NCBI RefSeq assembly: GCF_947507565.1
Contig: NC_089178.1
Location: 3,100,001-3,164,000, forward strand
Length of the DNA: 64,000 nt
Direction of reading: 5' to 3'
DNA from: Oscarella lobularis
Taxonomy: Eukaryota; Porifera; Homoscleromorpha; Homosclerophorida; Oscarellidae
The first letter of the stretch is position 1. Each line of letters opens with the position of its first letter. Shown in pieces: positions 1 through 11,400 of this stretch. Below the pieces are notes generated by a model that searched no databases, had not been told where the DNA came from, and worked only from the letters and a program-made list of their open reading frames with translations. Position numbers and translations under genes: made by a program.

Positions 1-2369
1 GTGCAACAGCGGCGCCGGATCGGCGTAAATCGACTGATACGGCAACATGCCGGTCGGCGACGAGAGGGGCGATTCGCCGCTGATCGACGCGTCGAGGAAG
101 AATTCCGGCGTCCAATTCTCCTCGTGCTCGATCGTCGTCTTTTCGGCGAGAAGACGCGAGTGCCGTTTCACGGCGTCGACCGAGGCGTAGATTTCGAGAT
201 TGACGACTTTTCGGAGAGCGGCGCGACGCGGATCGGTCGCCGAGCGCGCTTTGCCGTTGCCGACCGTCTCGTATACGTGATAACTGCCGTCGCCGAGACC
301 GCTATCTCCCGATCGATGACGACGACGCTGGACTTCCGAGTGAGATTTCGGTATGGGTTTGGGAGGAACTGGCGGCGATGTGGCCGGCGCGCTGCCTGCT
401 TCTGCTTCGCTATATATGTTCTCTTCGTCGCCGGTATCGTCGTCGTTTCTCTTATTTTCCGTCGATACTTGAACGTTGACTCTCATCACCAATTTTGCCG
501 GCATGCTTCCTTTTCGTCCTTTTTTTGACTTTTTTGTTGGCGGTTTTTCTGCTGACATGCTCTTTGATTTTCCCAAGCCGTCCGCCTGAGCGTAGAGCGG
601 CCCCTCGGCGGCTTGATTCAAGGGAAATTTGCATAGAGACGCAATTGGCGCGCCCACCGGTGTCGCCGTTTCTGCTGACGTCGTCTCCGTTATGGCAACT
701 TCGGCGTAATCAGCGTTCGTCTGGTCTCTTTCCCCGACGCCGTTATCGCAGTTTGAGTGACAGTCCGGCGGTATTTCGTATGCTGGTTCGCTGTGCGTTC
801 CTAGTACGTCCGAGTCTTTCTTTACAGGAGAGGGAATATCTTCGTGTCCGTTTGCCCTCTCGTACTTCATTGCGACGACGTCCGATTTGCGACGGGGGCG
901 GCGGCGGCGGCATCGTTGATGATGACAGAGAAGAAATACGACGAGAATCGCGACAGCTGCAAGGACGAGAAGAGTGCCGATGACGATTCCAGCTATGGCG
1001 CCGCCAGACAGGTCAGAAGCTGTAGGAAAAGTTGAATCAGAAGTTGAATTTATAGTAGGACTCATGCTGGTAACTGTTGGAACACTGGTATCATTCAAAG
1101 TTATAGTAGGACTCACTGCTAGAACACCACTATCATTCGCAGGGACTATCGTACCCAATGTAGCGTTACTACCTTGAGATTCTGAAGTTGGGAAGGCTGA
1201 AACAAAAAAAAAGAAAATGAAACAACAGATAATGAGAAATTTGAGGCGGTATCCACCTGGACAATTGTTTAATGCCCCGCTGCGGATTTTAGCGATCATA
1301 AAAGTGAAATTGCCTTCTTCTTTGCGCCATGAAATAGTGTTAAACGGTGCATCAGACTCGCTGTTACTGGGATCCACTTTTACCTCTACTCTATGGCAGC
1401 CATCATCTGCACGCGCACAAGTTGCGTTGATAGAGAGTCAGTTTAGTTTTTCTTACCTGATGATCTGCTAATGCACGTATACGCCCCACACAACCGTTTC
1501 TCGTCAGCAGTACAAAGCGTTTCTATGTCTGCGTTTATCTTAGAAACGGTAGCATTGCATGAAAATTTTCTTTTCTGCGCAAAGGATAATATTCCACTTG
1601 GGGTTGCAAACGCTAGTCCTGTCTCGTTTTCTGCCACGTCTACAAAAAACAAGTAAGGTAGAAACAAATACGAGACGTGCGTTTTTTACAAACCTTCTCC
1701 CTCATATTGTATTTCACCTATAGCCATTCGAGATGCAGACAGTGTGAAATGCATTTCCACCTTTTTAGCTGCCAGGCCGAATAGAGGAATGGTTATGTTT
1801 TTCAGATCGCAAGAATCGTTTTCTCTTTTGTGTTTTTTCTTTATATGAAGCTGCAGGCTTTCGTTCCAGTACAAATAAACGTCAACTTGTTCAAATATTC
1901 GGATTTTCTTGCTGCCGTTTATCTGTTTATCCTTCAGTGCATTGATGGTAACGTTAAAAAGTTTTCTGCTTTCATTGAAGGCAAACGTCATGTTCACTTC
2001 TCTACCTGACACGCGACCGCCAAACCAGTTTTCGCAGGCATCCCCCGTGCAGTTGTATACGCACGTCGTTCCAAATATGCCGTCAGTCAATTTGCTCGAA
2101 TGACTTAAGTCTGCTTTGGATGATGACATTTTATTTGGCCCATTTTGAATCGTTGCTCCGTTCCACTTGTTCCAATTTGATCCGTTCTCCTCCAACTTCA
2201 ATACCGAGGGTTTCGACACGTTTAGGAGTTTTGCTCCTAAAACGACAACGGCGATTCACTCAAAAATGAGCCTCCCCTTCCAGAGCTCACCGACTGCATG
2301 GGCGTCCACGAGAAGTGCGACGACGAAAACCCGGACAACAAGAGCACTCCATTTACGAGGAGGGCCCAT
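1..2369 (-). CDS. Single-pass membrane protein with tyrosine/SH3-motif tail (3' end outside window)
   Basis: Five exons join in frame: 2291-2369, 1694-2236, 1457-1639, 1257-1406 and 1-1196 (open at the window edge), all through phase-1 introns; about 717 residues are visible. The product starts with a hydrophobic signal peptide (MGPPRKWSALVVRVFVVALL). An N-glycosylation-rich ectodomain of no family I recognise follows, then a Ser/Thr/Asn stalk, one membrane segment at about residues 384-408 (GAIAGIVIGTLLVLAAVAIL) and an Arg stop-transfer stretch. The tail of at least 300 residues has many spaced tyrosines (YEIP, YAEV, YAQA, IYSE, YETV, IYAS, IYADP) and a proline motif (PPVPPKPIPK) that fits SH3 ligands. 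By analogy with adaptor-recruiting receptors it is probably a cell-surface signalling protein that becomes phosphorylated. Ligand and family are unknown. Confidence 0.75.
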
Positions 2370-3190
2370 ATCGTCTCTCTCTCTAGGACAATAGAAATGC
2401 CTATATAACGCCTCGGCGAAAATCGTGAAGCGACGGCAAGGCGGCAGAGGACGACTACTTCGCATGATTTACGGGAAGGACGGCAGACATGCAGCAGAAA
2501 GCGTTTAGCGGAACGAAACGAAAGTCTACCTTTCGCTTGTCTTACTCACGTCGACACCCCACCTATGCTTACATCTAGTACCTCTCCGGCTATACGGCGC
2601 GCGAATCTAAGCGTTTCGGATCGAAAGACGAACGATGGTTCCTTTCAGCATTATGATACGCAGGGCCCAAGCGTGCTCTAGCGCTTCGACCCCCGATGGG
2701 AGGTTTAGTGGGGCCGTGGCGAGACCACTCTGGGATACCTATGTACTTGACGCAGCGAGAGACCTTACTTCACACTGTAATAAGGCGATAGCGAGCCCGC
2801 TCGGCCTTTTCCACGAACTGACGATACGATGCGCTCTGACGTAATGCTTAACTTCCGCGTGTGACGTCACTGGCGTGGCTCATTAGTAGACTTCAATAGT
2901 GCGCCGCCGTCGTGCGATGCCGGATTGAAGCGGCGTTTTAGACGTATCAATATTGCAATGACCACAAAAAACAATCGATTTGGAGACACATTCGTAGGCG
3001 TGACAGGCGTGACGGCACGAAATGCGCGCGCTACCCGAGTTTGCCGTTCGGTTATGCAACGCCGAAAAATCGCAGCAACGCGTCTCGCCTATCACACGCG
3101 AGCGAACTTCTACGCGCTCGTCAACTACTTACGACGCATGACAAATAGGAGCCGATCAATGGACGAAATAGCGACGAACGCGTCAAAAAC
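2370..3190. other. Intergenic region between the divergent membrane-protein gene and PTRH1
   Basis: About 800 bp with no exon that I can connect to either neighbour, apart from a possible 5' exon of PTRH1 near 3054-3190. It separates two divergently transcribed genes and so probably holds both promoters. I looked for tRNA, snRNA and other small RNA signatures and found none that convinced me. Confidence 0.5.
2862..2869. promoter_or_regulatory. Full palindromic CRE/ATF-type site
   Basis: TGACGTCA, a perfect palindrome matching the CREB/ATF consensus, lies between two divergent genes. A related half-like site (TGACGTAA) is 25 bp to its left. Function is inferred from motif and position only. 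Confidence 0.35.
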
Positions 3191-4009
3191 GTGCCTGGCA
3201 AGTCGATAAAAAACGCTAAAAACGACAGAATTTTATTTTTGCGACAGCTCATCGGTCTGGGCAACTTCGGCATGGAGAAATCGCGCCACAGCGTCGGTCG
3301 AACGGTGATCGATAGCTTCGCCAGTCAACTCGGCGTCGTTTGGCAAAAGGAACGTCGTCTATTTGGCTACACGGCGCGAATTTCGTCCAAAGACGCGCCC
3401 CAGCAGCTCATACTACTCAAACCTACGCTCTATATGAACGAGAACGGTCGTTCCGTGGCGAAAGGAGGTACGGTACTCTAGAGGAGAATTTCTTTTAATT
3501 TTTAATTGAATTATGCGTGTCACGTAAGCTGCCTTTTATGGAGTCGAGGCGTCGGACGTATTTCTCATTCACGACGATATCGATCTTCCTTTGGGAAAGT
3601 GTGCTGTGAAAAACGGAGGAAGTGCAAGGTCAATAAAAATATTTTTGAAGATTTATTAATTAAAATTTGTCATTTAAAGAGGTCACAATGGTGTCAAGTC
3701 AGCTGTGATCTGCATGCAGTCCGATGTGGGTTATTGATAACATTGATTCTTCCTTTGCGAAATCATCTTTTTTTTCTATAGAGGATGCCTAGACTAAGAT
3801 TTGGCATAGGGCGACCGCATTCTCGGTCTCTCGTACGCGACTACGTTCTAGAGGATTTTGACGAGGAAGAAATGCCTTTGGTCGAGGCAACGGTGAAGTC
3901 GTGCGTCGAACTGCTTATGATTAGATTTGCCGCATTCATTCCAAGAAGAAAAAACGACGACGTCATCTTATTGGACGGACCAAAAGCATCTGATAAACCA
4001 GATTCGTGA
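3191..4009 (+). CDS. PTRH1: Peptidyl-tRNA hydrolase (PTH1 family), 5' start unresolved
   Basis: This enzyme hydrolyses peptidyl-tRNA released from stalled ribosomes; the animal form is usually mitochondrial. Exons end or start at 3467, 3529-3628, 3680-3725 and 3782-4009 and join in phase. The protein shows the PTH hallmarks in order: LIGLGNFG, RHSVG with the catalytic-type His, LLKPTLYMNENGRSV, IHDDIDLPLG, GGSARGHNGVKS and MPRLRFGIGRP. The open frame has no ATG before the core. An Arg-rich stretch starting at ATG 3054 could be a targeting peptide, joined through a 38-bp intron at 3191-3228, but that intron lacks a clear pyrimidine tract. The stop is 61 bp from the end of PIGC, which is convergent. 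Confidence 0.85.
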
Positions 4010-4070
4010 ATCGATTCAATAATACTACATAGCAGTTATTTATCGTTGAAACTAAATTGATAAATGATTC

Positions 4071-5278
4071 TCAGTCTTGAATTGTTGCTTCATCCCACGG
4101 GCCATAAATGTTACTAGACAGAAAAAAGAAGAAACGTCAGTAAGACACGCATTTCCACGTTTTCTACTTTTTCAATGATTGCCACTTGTAAAACCAAATG
4201 GGGCAGACAAAGCCAACAGCTAGGTAGAGAAACATTAGGAGAACTGTGAGTGATAGAGAGAGCCACCAAATGGCAAAAAGGCAAACAATAGCCAATAGAT
4301 AAGTAATGAGATAATCCAGCCAAGGCCACGTCACCTTTGTGGAAGGAAATCCATCAGAGTATTGGAATTTTATATGCAACTTACTTTTAGTCTATGTCTT
4401 ACGACTGGACCATGCGCAAATAAGTGAACAGCAAAGAGAACGGTTACAAAGACGTGCCATGATGAAGGTAGACGCGATGCTAGACAAACGGAAGCGAAGA
4501 TAGCTGCATTTAGAGAAACAGCGTTTGATACTCTAAACAGTCAGGTAATAGTACAAGGAGATTCAATTAAATCTTCTTACACAGAACTATCAACTCCGTA
4601 GTTGTGAAATAGCAAGTGAATGAGAAGCATAACGGTCTGTTGAGAGGGAGAGAGTGTCTTAGCTTGATTGCTGTTCTTTCTGCAAGACTTACTGTCATAG
4701 CATACGTTGTGTCTGTGCTGATAGTCTCAGTGAGGGTTCTTAGTACGGGTGAAAGAGTGTATAGTGCGGCAACAAAGAGAAAGGCCGTCTGCACGTCAGC
4801 TATCACTAGAAAATCAAGTCTTTATCATGGGGACGGGCGTTCTGATGGTAAAAATGACATCTATTGATTTTCAATAGTGATGAGTCGAGTGCGATTAGGA
4901 TTGCATAGCTGAGTGTAGACATGACGGCTGTTAGGAGAAAAAGATGCGTTGGATCCAACTGCTTCGAATCCGTGTACGCAAATGCCGAGGCAAATAGTAC
5001 TACGCTAGAAATTATTTAATTAATTTATTTTAAATTTAGCAACGGTACTACTGTATCTTCGCACCAACTGATTTGTTGAGAGACCACGCCAGAATGAAAC
5101 ATTAAAATATTTAGCGGATAGGTTTTTGTGTTCACTAATTAGAATTTTTTTCAAGAGCGCGGAGATGGGGGGAATTTTTCTGACCGTTTTTTCTCATTTC
5201 TTGCAAAAAGCTGTCGTCCACGTAATTGTCCGCAACGCCTTGGCTTTCGTAAAGGATCTTTCGCCATCGCGGAGGCAT
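4071..5278 (-). CDS. PIGC: GPI-GlcNAc transferase subunit C (PIG-C)
   Basis: Subunit of the ER membrane complex that adds GlcNAc to phosphatidylinositol, the first step of GPI-anchor synthesis. Eight exons (5185-5278, 5044-5134, 4859-5004, 4693-4805, 4581-4636, 4385-4532, 4168-4334, 4071-4113) join in phase to 285 residues, close to the usual length of just under 300. Recognisable family blocks are the N-terminal KILYESQGVADNYVDDSFL, then SPVLRTLTETISTDTTYAM, the LNAAIFASVCLASRLPSS block and the C-terminal NIYGPWDEA, which sits alone on the last small exon. Several hydrophobic segments match the multi-pass topology. The start codon lies 72 bp from the divergent CFAP157 start. Confidence 0.95.
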
Positions 5279-5350
5279 TCTTCTTTGCCTAGCGTACTTT
5301 GTGAATAGACGGGATAGCAAACAGTCGGGAACTCGTATCTCCTGACAACG
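5279..5350. promoter_or_regulatory. 72-bp divergent promoter region, PIGC / CFAP157
   Basis: Only 72 bp separate the two start codons of these divergently read genes, so 5' UTRs and core promoters must share or overlap this stretch. No TATA box is visible. Confidence 0.6.
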
Positions 5351-8327
5351 ATGCCTCCCAAGAAAAAGAAAGGCAAAGGAAAGGGAAAAAAGAAGGCCAG
5401 CGCCAAAGCAAGCGCTCGAAAGAGCGCAACGCGAAAGGAAAAACCGAGCGGCGAAGAGACACTGTCCGAACTCGGACGCGAATTCTATCTCATCCAAATA
5501 CGCGATCTAGAAACGCGCGTGACGCGCTACCAGCGCAAATGCGACGAACTCGAACTCAAAAACGAGACGCTCCAAACAGACGCCGATCGTCTGGAAGGCG
5601 AAAAACGCGACATGCATCGATTTTTCAGCCAGCAGCTCGAAGATCGCAACGACAGCGTATCGGATCTCCACGAAAAGTTCATGGCCCTTCAAGAGGAGCG
5701 CGTCGCCGAGCGCGATCAGTACGAAGTGAAAATACAGACGCTGCGCGCGTCGAATCAAGCGGAAAAGGATCAACTCAGCTCGGAAGTGACGATTTTACAG
5801 GGAAAATTGAATAGCGTCGAGGAGTTCGTGCATCAGAAGGACGAACTCGAAACGCGTCTTGCCGAGCTCGAGCGGGAGATCGAGTCGAAGGAGAAGCGGC
5901 ATCAGGAAATTTTGAATGATTTGGAGCGAAAAGCGGTTCAGGATAAGAATCGTTTGAAGAAGGAAATGGAAGCGAGGTTGAATGACGTTGCCGCCGAATT
6001 TCGACGCGTTTCCAATCAGCAGATGGCCGACACGACGAAGCGGACGATTATCGAGAACGTCGCCGTGTCGTCTCAGCTGTCGAAGATGTCGGATAAAATG
6101 GACGAGTTGATACGGGAGAATGACGAGCTGAAGAAGAAGGTGAAAGTGCAGGCGAGGGAAATGCAATTGTTGGATTACAATCAGAAGGAATTTGCAAAGA
6201 AGCACGTCAATAGTCAAAAGGTATAAAGAGAACTGCATGCGTGAGAGCGTTTGTTTCTCTCCACGAGCCAATTTTTTCTTTTAAAGATCGTTCAGATGAT
6301 TACGAGCAAGTTCAAAGATCAAGATCAACTTCTGAATGAGTACATAGAACGCGATAGAAATCGATTAGAATTGGAGGGATCCTTAGCAACTGCAATGGAA
6401 GCAGCAGAAATGTCAGAAATGGAAAGAGAAGTAAGAACGAAACCCACCACCAAACCAGGGTTCTGCCCACGTGGGTCGGCATGGGTCGGCCCCGACCCTC
6501 ACTCGCCTATCGCCGACCCATACACTACTAAAACGTTATGCCGTTTGCCTTCTCCCTATGCCTTTTGCCTTCTCCTACAGTATGCCTTTTGCCTTCTCCC
6601 CATGCCTTTTGCCTTCTCCTATTCCCTTTGCCTTCTCCTATGCCTTTTGCCTTCTCCCTATGCCTTTTGCCTTCTCCCTATGCCTTTTCCCTATGCCTTT
6701 GCCTTCTCCCTATGCCTTTTGCCTTCTCCCTATGCCTTTTGCCTTCTCCTATGCCCTTTGCCTTCTCCTATGCCCTTTGCCTTCTCCCTATGCCTTTGCC
6801 TTCTCCCTATGCCTTTTGCCTTCTCCTATGCCTTTTGCCTTCTCCCTATGCCTTTTGCCTTCTCCCTATGCCTTTTGCCTTCTCCTATGCCTTTTGCCTT
6901 CTCCTATGCCCTTTGCCTTCTCCCTATGCCTTTGCCTTCTCCCTATGCCTTTTGCCTTCTCCTATGCCCTTTGCCTTCTCCCTATGCCTTTTGCCTTCTC
7001 CCTATGCCTTTTGCCTTCTCCTATTCCCTTTGCCTTCTCCCTATGCCTTTTGCCTTCTCCCTATGCCTTTTGCCTTGTCCCTATGCCTTTTGCCTTCTCC
7101 TATGCCTTTTGCCTTCTTCCTATTCTTTTTGCCTTTTCCCCATGCCTTTTGCCTTCTCCTATTCCCTTTGCCTTCTCCTATTCCCTTTGCCTTCTCCTAT
7201 GCCTTTTGCCTTCTCCCTATGCCTTTTGCCTTCTCCCTATGCCTTTTCCCTATGCCTTTGCCTTCTCCCTATGCCTTTTGCCTTCTCCCTATTCTTTTTG
7301 CCTTCTCCTATGCCTTTTGCCTTCTCCCTATGCCTTTGCCTTCTCCCTATGCCTTTGCCTTCTTCCCGTTCAAGCGTTCAAGACAATTTTTAAAATGGTT
7401 TTAAATATGGTCCAAGACAGTTTTGAAAATGGTCCAAGACAATTTTGCCTTAGACGATTCATAAAAGTGTCTTGGACAATTTTCCAGACCTTCTTCCCAC
7501 ACTGAAAAAATTCTCGGCAGGACCCTGCAAACGCCATTCTCCCTCTCTCTCTCTCTCTCTCTTTAGAAACTTCACCATCAATTGGACGAGAAAGAAGAAG
7601 AAATAAAACAGTCTCAAACAAAACTAGCAGCCGTCTCCGAACAGAATAGCAAACTCTCCGCTATCCTCTCCGAATGCGCGTCAGCAATCCAAGGCGTTCT
7701 CAAGGTTTATCTACACCTACATATATATATAATAAATCCCCCCTTTGCAAATATTTTCTCTTCGCGTCCAGGTTCCTTCCGAAAGTACGGGCGACACGCC
7801 CTCGCCTCCTCGCGACCCACTTGCACGCGAGAGCTTCCTCTCCTCGTTATTTTCATTGCTCAACAGCGCCGCATCCGTTCGTCTCGCACCCGGCCCCGCC
7901 GCCGCTTTCAATCCCAAAGCGGGACGACGATCGCCTCTAAGGCAAAAACAATAAATTAGCAATGTTAAGATTGATAGTGAATTTTTTTAAATTAAGGCCT
8001 CTGTCTGGTGGCGGTTCGTTTGAAGGCTATCATTATTTGCCGGGCGATTTGGGACTTGTCCCGCGACCGACCGTCGCATCGATGCAGTCGCCATCGACTC
8101 TGGGACAATTGCGTCGTGTAAAAACTCGAAGCATTGGAACGCAATGCGGTCCAAACAGAGTAAGCAACGCCTTTATTTATAATTAATCAAAATATTATTT
8201 TTTCTTGCTGCAGTCGCGCACAATTCCCGAACAGACAGCGAGTTCTAAAGGAGAATTAATCGGGGGGCTCGTGCCGCCGGGAGCGGCAGTGCCAGCTTCT
8301 CTAGTAGCAGCTACCAATAGAAGATAG
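5351..8327 (+). CDS. CFAP157: Cilia- and flagella-associated protein 157
   Basis: Coiled-coil protein of ciliary basal body and axoneme. Exons are 5351-6220, 6287-6430, 7567-7704, 7772-7941, 7997-8159 and 8214-8327. After a Lys-rich N terminus come family blocks such as YLIQIRDLETRVTRYQRKCD, AAEFRRVSNQQMADTTKR and VSSQLSKMSDKMDELIREND; the C terminus has the conserved GDLGLVPRPT. Intron 2 (6431-7566) is about 20 times longer than its neighbours and is filled by a minisatellite. Intron 4 (7942-7996) must use a GC donor: the reading frame stops just beyond it, and only this junction keeps phase into the conserved exon 5. Cilium function is inferred from homology. Confidence 0.9.
6537..7366 (+). 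repeat. Intronic minisatellite, ~20-bp pyrimidine-rich unit
   Basis: About 830 bp of tandem units close to CCTATGCCTTTTGCCTTCTC with 14- and 20/21-bp variants, wholly inside CFAP157 intron 2. The plus strand is strongly pyrimidine-biased and has no stop codon in any of the three forward frames, so long spurious reading frames appear there. Confidence 0.95.
7367..7500. repeat. Copies of a dispersed AT-rich palindromic repeat
   Basis: Several units resembling CAAGACAATTTTAAAATGGT, in direct and inverted orientation, directly follow the minisatellite. The same unit fills 48483-48745, so this is a dispersed family rather than local low complexity. Confidence 0.75.
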
Positions 8328-8405
8328 AGGGCGTGTCGTTATTGAATGTACGTTTTTTTATTAATCGGTTGCCCGGAACGCACGCGATCTATCACCTATG
8401 CAAAT

Positions 8406-11400
8406 ATGGCGACGGAGATTAGTTTGGACCAATTGTACAACGATTTTAGCGATTCCGTCGATTTTCTTACGATTCTATCCCTATTCGGTCGCATCTGCGA
8501 CAGCGTCGACGTCGATCGTCGCGCAAAACCGCGCGATTTCTACGCACAATTGAAAACGTCGCTTTCGACGTGGAAATCGCGTTCGCTTTGGGAGCTACTC
8601 GATCGCAAGGCGTCGTTGAGCGTCTACGATGACGGCCGAGCGTGCACGGGCGGAAACGTGCTGATTGTGGGCGCTGGACCGTGCGGATTGCGCTTCGCCG
8701 TCGAAGCGGCACTCCTCGGCGCCGATCGGGTCGTCGTCGTCGAAAAACGGACGAGTTTTTCGCGCAACAACGTCCTGCACTTGTGGCCGTTTACTATGGA
8801 GGATTTGCGAAGCTTGGGCGCGAAGAAATTCTTCGGCAAATTCGGCGCGGGTGGTCTCGATCACATAAGTGAGTTAAGGAGAGGGGTGGTTACTGTGAGT
8901 GACGAGTGACGAGTGTCAGTAATTTTGCCGGTAACGGAGTCGACCCCATACTGATACATGTAACTGTAGAGGAAATTTATAAGGCAAAATTTCGTCCCGC
9001 CTTCCTCGTAACAATTACATGCGTCTTTTAGGCATTCGCATTCTCCAAGCCGTTCTTCTCAAAATCTGTCTCGTTCTCGGCGTTCACGTGCACTCCGGCG
9101 CCGAATTCCACGACATCATCGAGCCAAGCGGCGGAACCACCGGTTGGACGGCAGACGTCCGACCGCCGTCCGTCGTCAACGGCGCGGAATTTGACGTTGT
9201 CGTCGGTGCCGACGGACGACGAAGTAGTCTATTGAAACGCGGCTTTCGACAGAAGGAGTTTCGCGCTAAATTGGCCATCGCAATCACGGCGAATTTCGTG
9301 AATGGAAACACGACCGCCGAAGCGGCCGTTCCCGAGTTGCCCGGCGTTTCTTACGTGTACAAACGCGACTTCTTCGACACCTTGTCGGCGAAGCACGGCA
9401 TCGAATTGGAGAACATCGTCTATTACAAAGACGAGACGCACTATTTCGTGATGACGGCGAAAAAGACGAGTCTCGTTGCGAAAAAAGTTCTCAAACAGGT
9501 TGGAAATATTAAAAGTACATAATACGTTTTGATTTGAGATTCTCTTCTTTGAGGATTCCTCTGATGCTGCCAAATTGCTGTCGAGTTCGAATATCAACGT
9601 CGAGCACTTGTGCACTTTCGCTCTCCAAGCGGCCAAGTTCGCAACCGAAGACCAACTACCGGCATACGAATTCGAACGCACCCTCGACGGAAAATCTGAC
9701 GTTGCCTTATTCGACTTCACGTCGATGTATGCCGCTGATTCGGCGGCGAAGATAATCGAACGAAACGGGAAAAGAATCATGGTAGCACTAGTCGGCGATA
9801 GTCTACTCGAAGTAACAAAGAAAACGATTACGTACATATAGAAAATCTTAAACTTATTATTTTAGCCTTTTTGGCCTATGGGCACTGGCTGTGCTCGCGG
9901 ATTTCTCAGCTGCATGGACACGGCGTGGATGATGAAGAGATTTTTCGCGTCCGACTTCGAACCGATGAAATTGCTCGAGCAACGCGAAGTTCTGCTGAAT
10001 TTGCTTCCGCAGACGACGACGACTCGACTGCACGCGAATCACGCCGCCTACACTATTGACCCGGAAACGCGTTACCTCAGCGCAATGGATAGCGCGCGAG
10101 CAGCGCCGTCCTGCGCTCATCTGTATGACTGTGGCGGCGGCGGCGGCGGCGGATCAAGTCAGAACGGCCCGTCGCCGGCGGCGAAAACGACGACAGAACC
10201 TGCGAAAAAGAGAGTCAAAACGATGGAGATGAAAAGTGCGTGGCAAAATATTTTCGTATACGAATTTTTATCTATCCTTTTCTTTTTTTCTTCTTCTAGT
10301 GCCTTCCAAGCCGCTAAAAAGTGCGTGTATTACTCGTTTAAATATTGTAATAATCGGTTTTTTTAGTTTCGTCGGCTCCCAAAGGGACGCGCGGGTTTCA
10401 GCTGCGCCGGAAAACCAGGATTGGCGGCGGCGGCGGCGGCGGCGGCGGAAGCGGCGGCGGAAGCGGCAGTAGCGGCTTGCCGTCGCCTGCCATGAGTCCG
10501 CCTCCTGTGTTGACACCATCATCGCCTTTGTCTTCTGGACAGATTGGCTTAAGAAAGATAGCAACGTCGCCGCTGGTCAGTAAAAAGAAACGGAGTTTAA
10601 TACCCGTTGTGACGAAGAAGACAGAAAAAGAGAAAAAGGATATTGAAAAGGAGGCAGAAAAAAAGAAAGACGACGTGGCTCCTTTATTGGCACCTTCTGC
10701 TGGGAAAAGAGATAAGGAGCAAAGTGGCACAAAGAAAGCTATTGGAATTGGAAGAAAAGGGATTGAACCTCAACCTGTTGGAAATCATCACGACGAGGCA
10801 AAGTCTAACGAGAAAGCGAATACGATTCCTTCAAAAGAAAACGACAAGTCAAATGAGAAGGAATTGAGAAGGGAACGCCCGCAGAAGAGAGCACAGGCAT
10901 CAGCGAGGGAACGATCGCTAAAAGAAGCCATTCGCAAGGAAGAGAATCCAGCCTTAAGTCAAAGCAGGGTCCTAAAGGTGAATTAAAGCCACCGCGAGTT
11001 ATAGAGTTGAAAAACGAACGCTTTTAGAAACTTCCTGTCGGTGAGCGTAAAGCGACGTCCATCAAGAGGCAAGTTTCGTTCTAGACGCGTCGGTTTTATA
11101 TAGCGATTATTTCATAGACAACACAGCAGTAAAGATGTGCTGCGAGGCGAAGGACCTCACTCGCTGCCTCTATCAAAACAAAAAGTGCGCGGAGTTTCTG
11201 TGTGCTACTCTTGGTTATGTAAGCTTTTCTATTCCAGCTTGTGAGATCTACGAAAAGGAGCACTTCGGTCCAGGGCAGCGGCAACAGCAGAAAGAGTGTA
11301 AAAGCCCTTGCTAGGGGTACTAGAAGCGGGTCTCCTTTGAAGAGCACTTCTTCGAGTGCAACCGTAAAGAAAATGGCATCAGCACTGAGCAAGCTTTGCG

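Noticed and set aside
2530-2830. Possible structural RNA gene in the intergenic region
   Set aside because: Several short inverted repeats are visible, but I could not match tRNA, snRNA, RNase P/MRP, 7SK or U3 signatures.
6537-7366. CRISPR-like array of short repeats
   Set aside because: Units abut without unique spacers and the genome is eukaryotic.
6471-7505. Three overlapping long forward frames of Pro/Leu/Phe/Ser repeats
   Set aside because: They are translations of an intronic minisatellite that happens to lack stops on this strand; the flanking CFAP157 exons splice over it.
11028-11072. GC donor at 11068 in the MICAL-PUB gene
   Set aside because: A consensus-like GCAAGT is present, but its phase leads to an immediate stop; the GT four bases downstream keeps the frame.
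11073-11237. Possible small exon with an ATG in a longer MICAL-PUB intron
   Set aside because: The short Cys-rich frame has no recognisable motif and does not join in phase to either neighbour.
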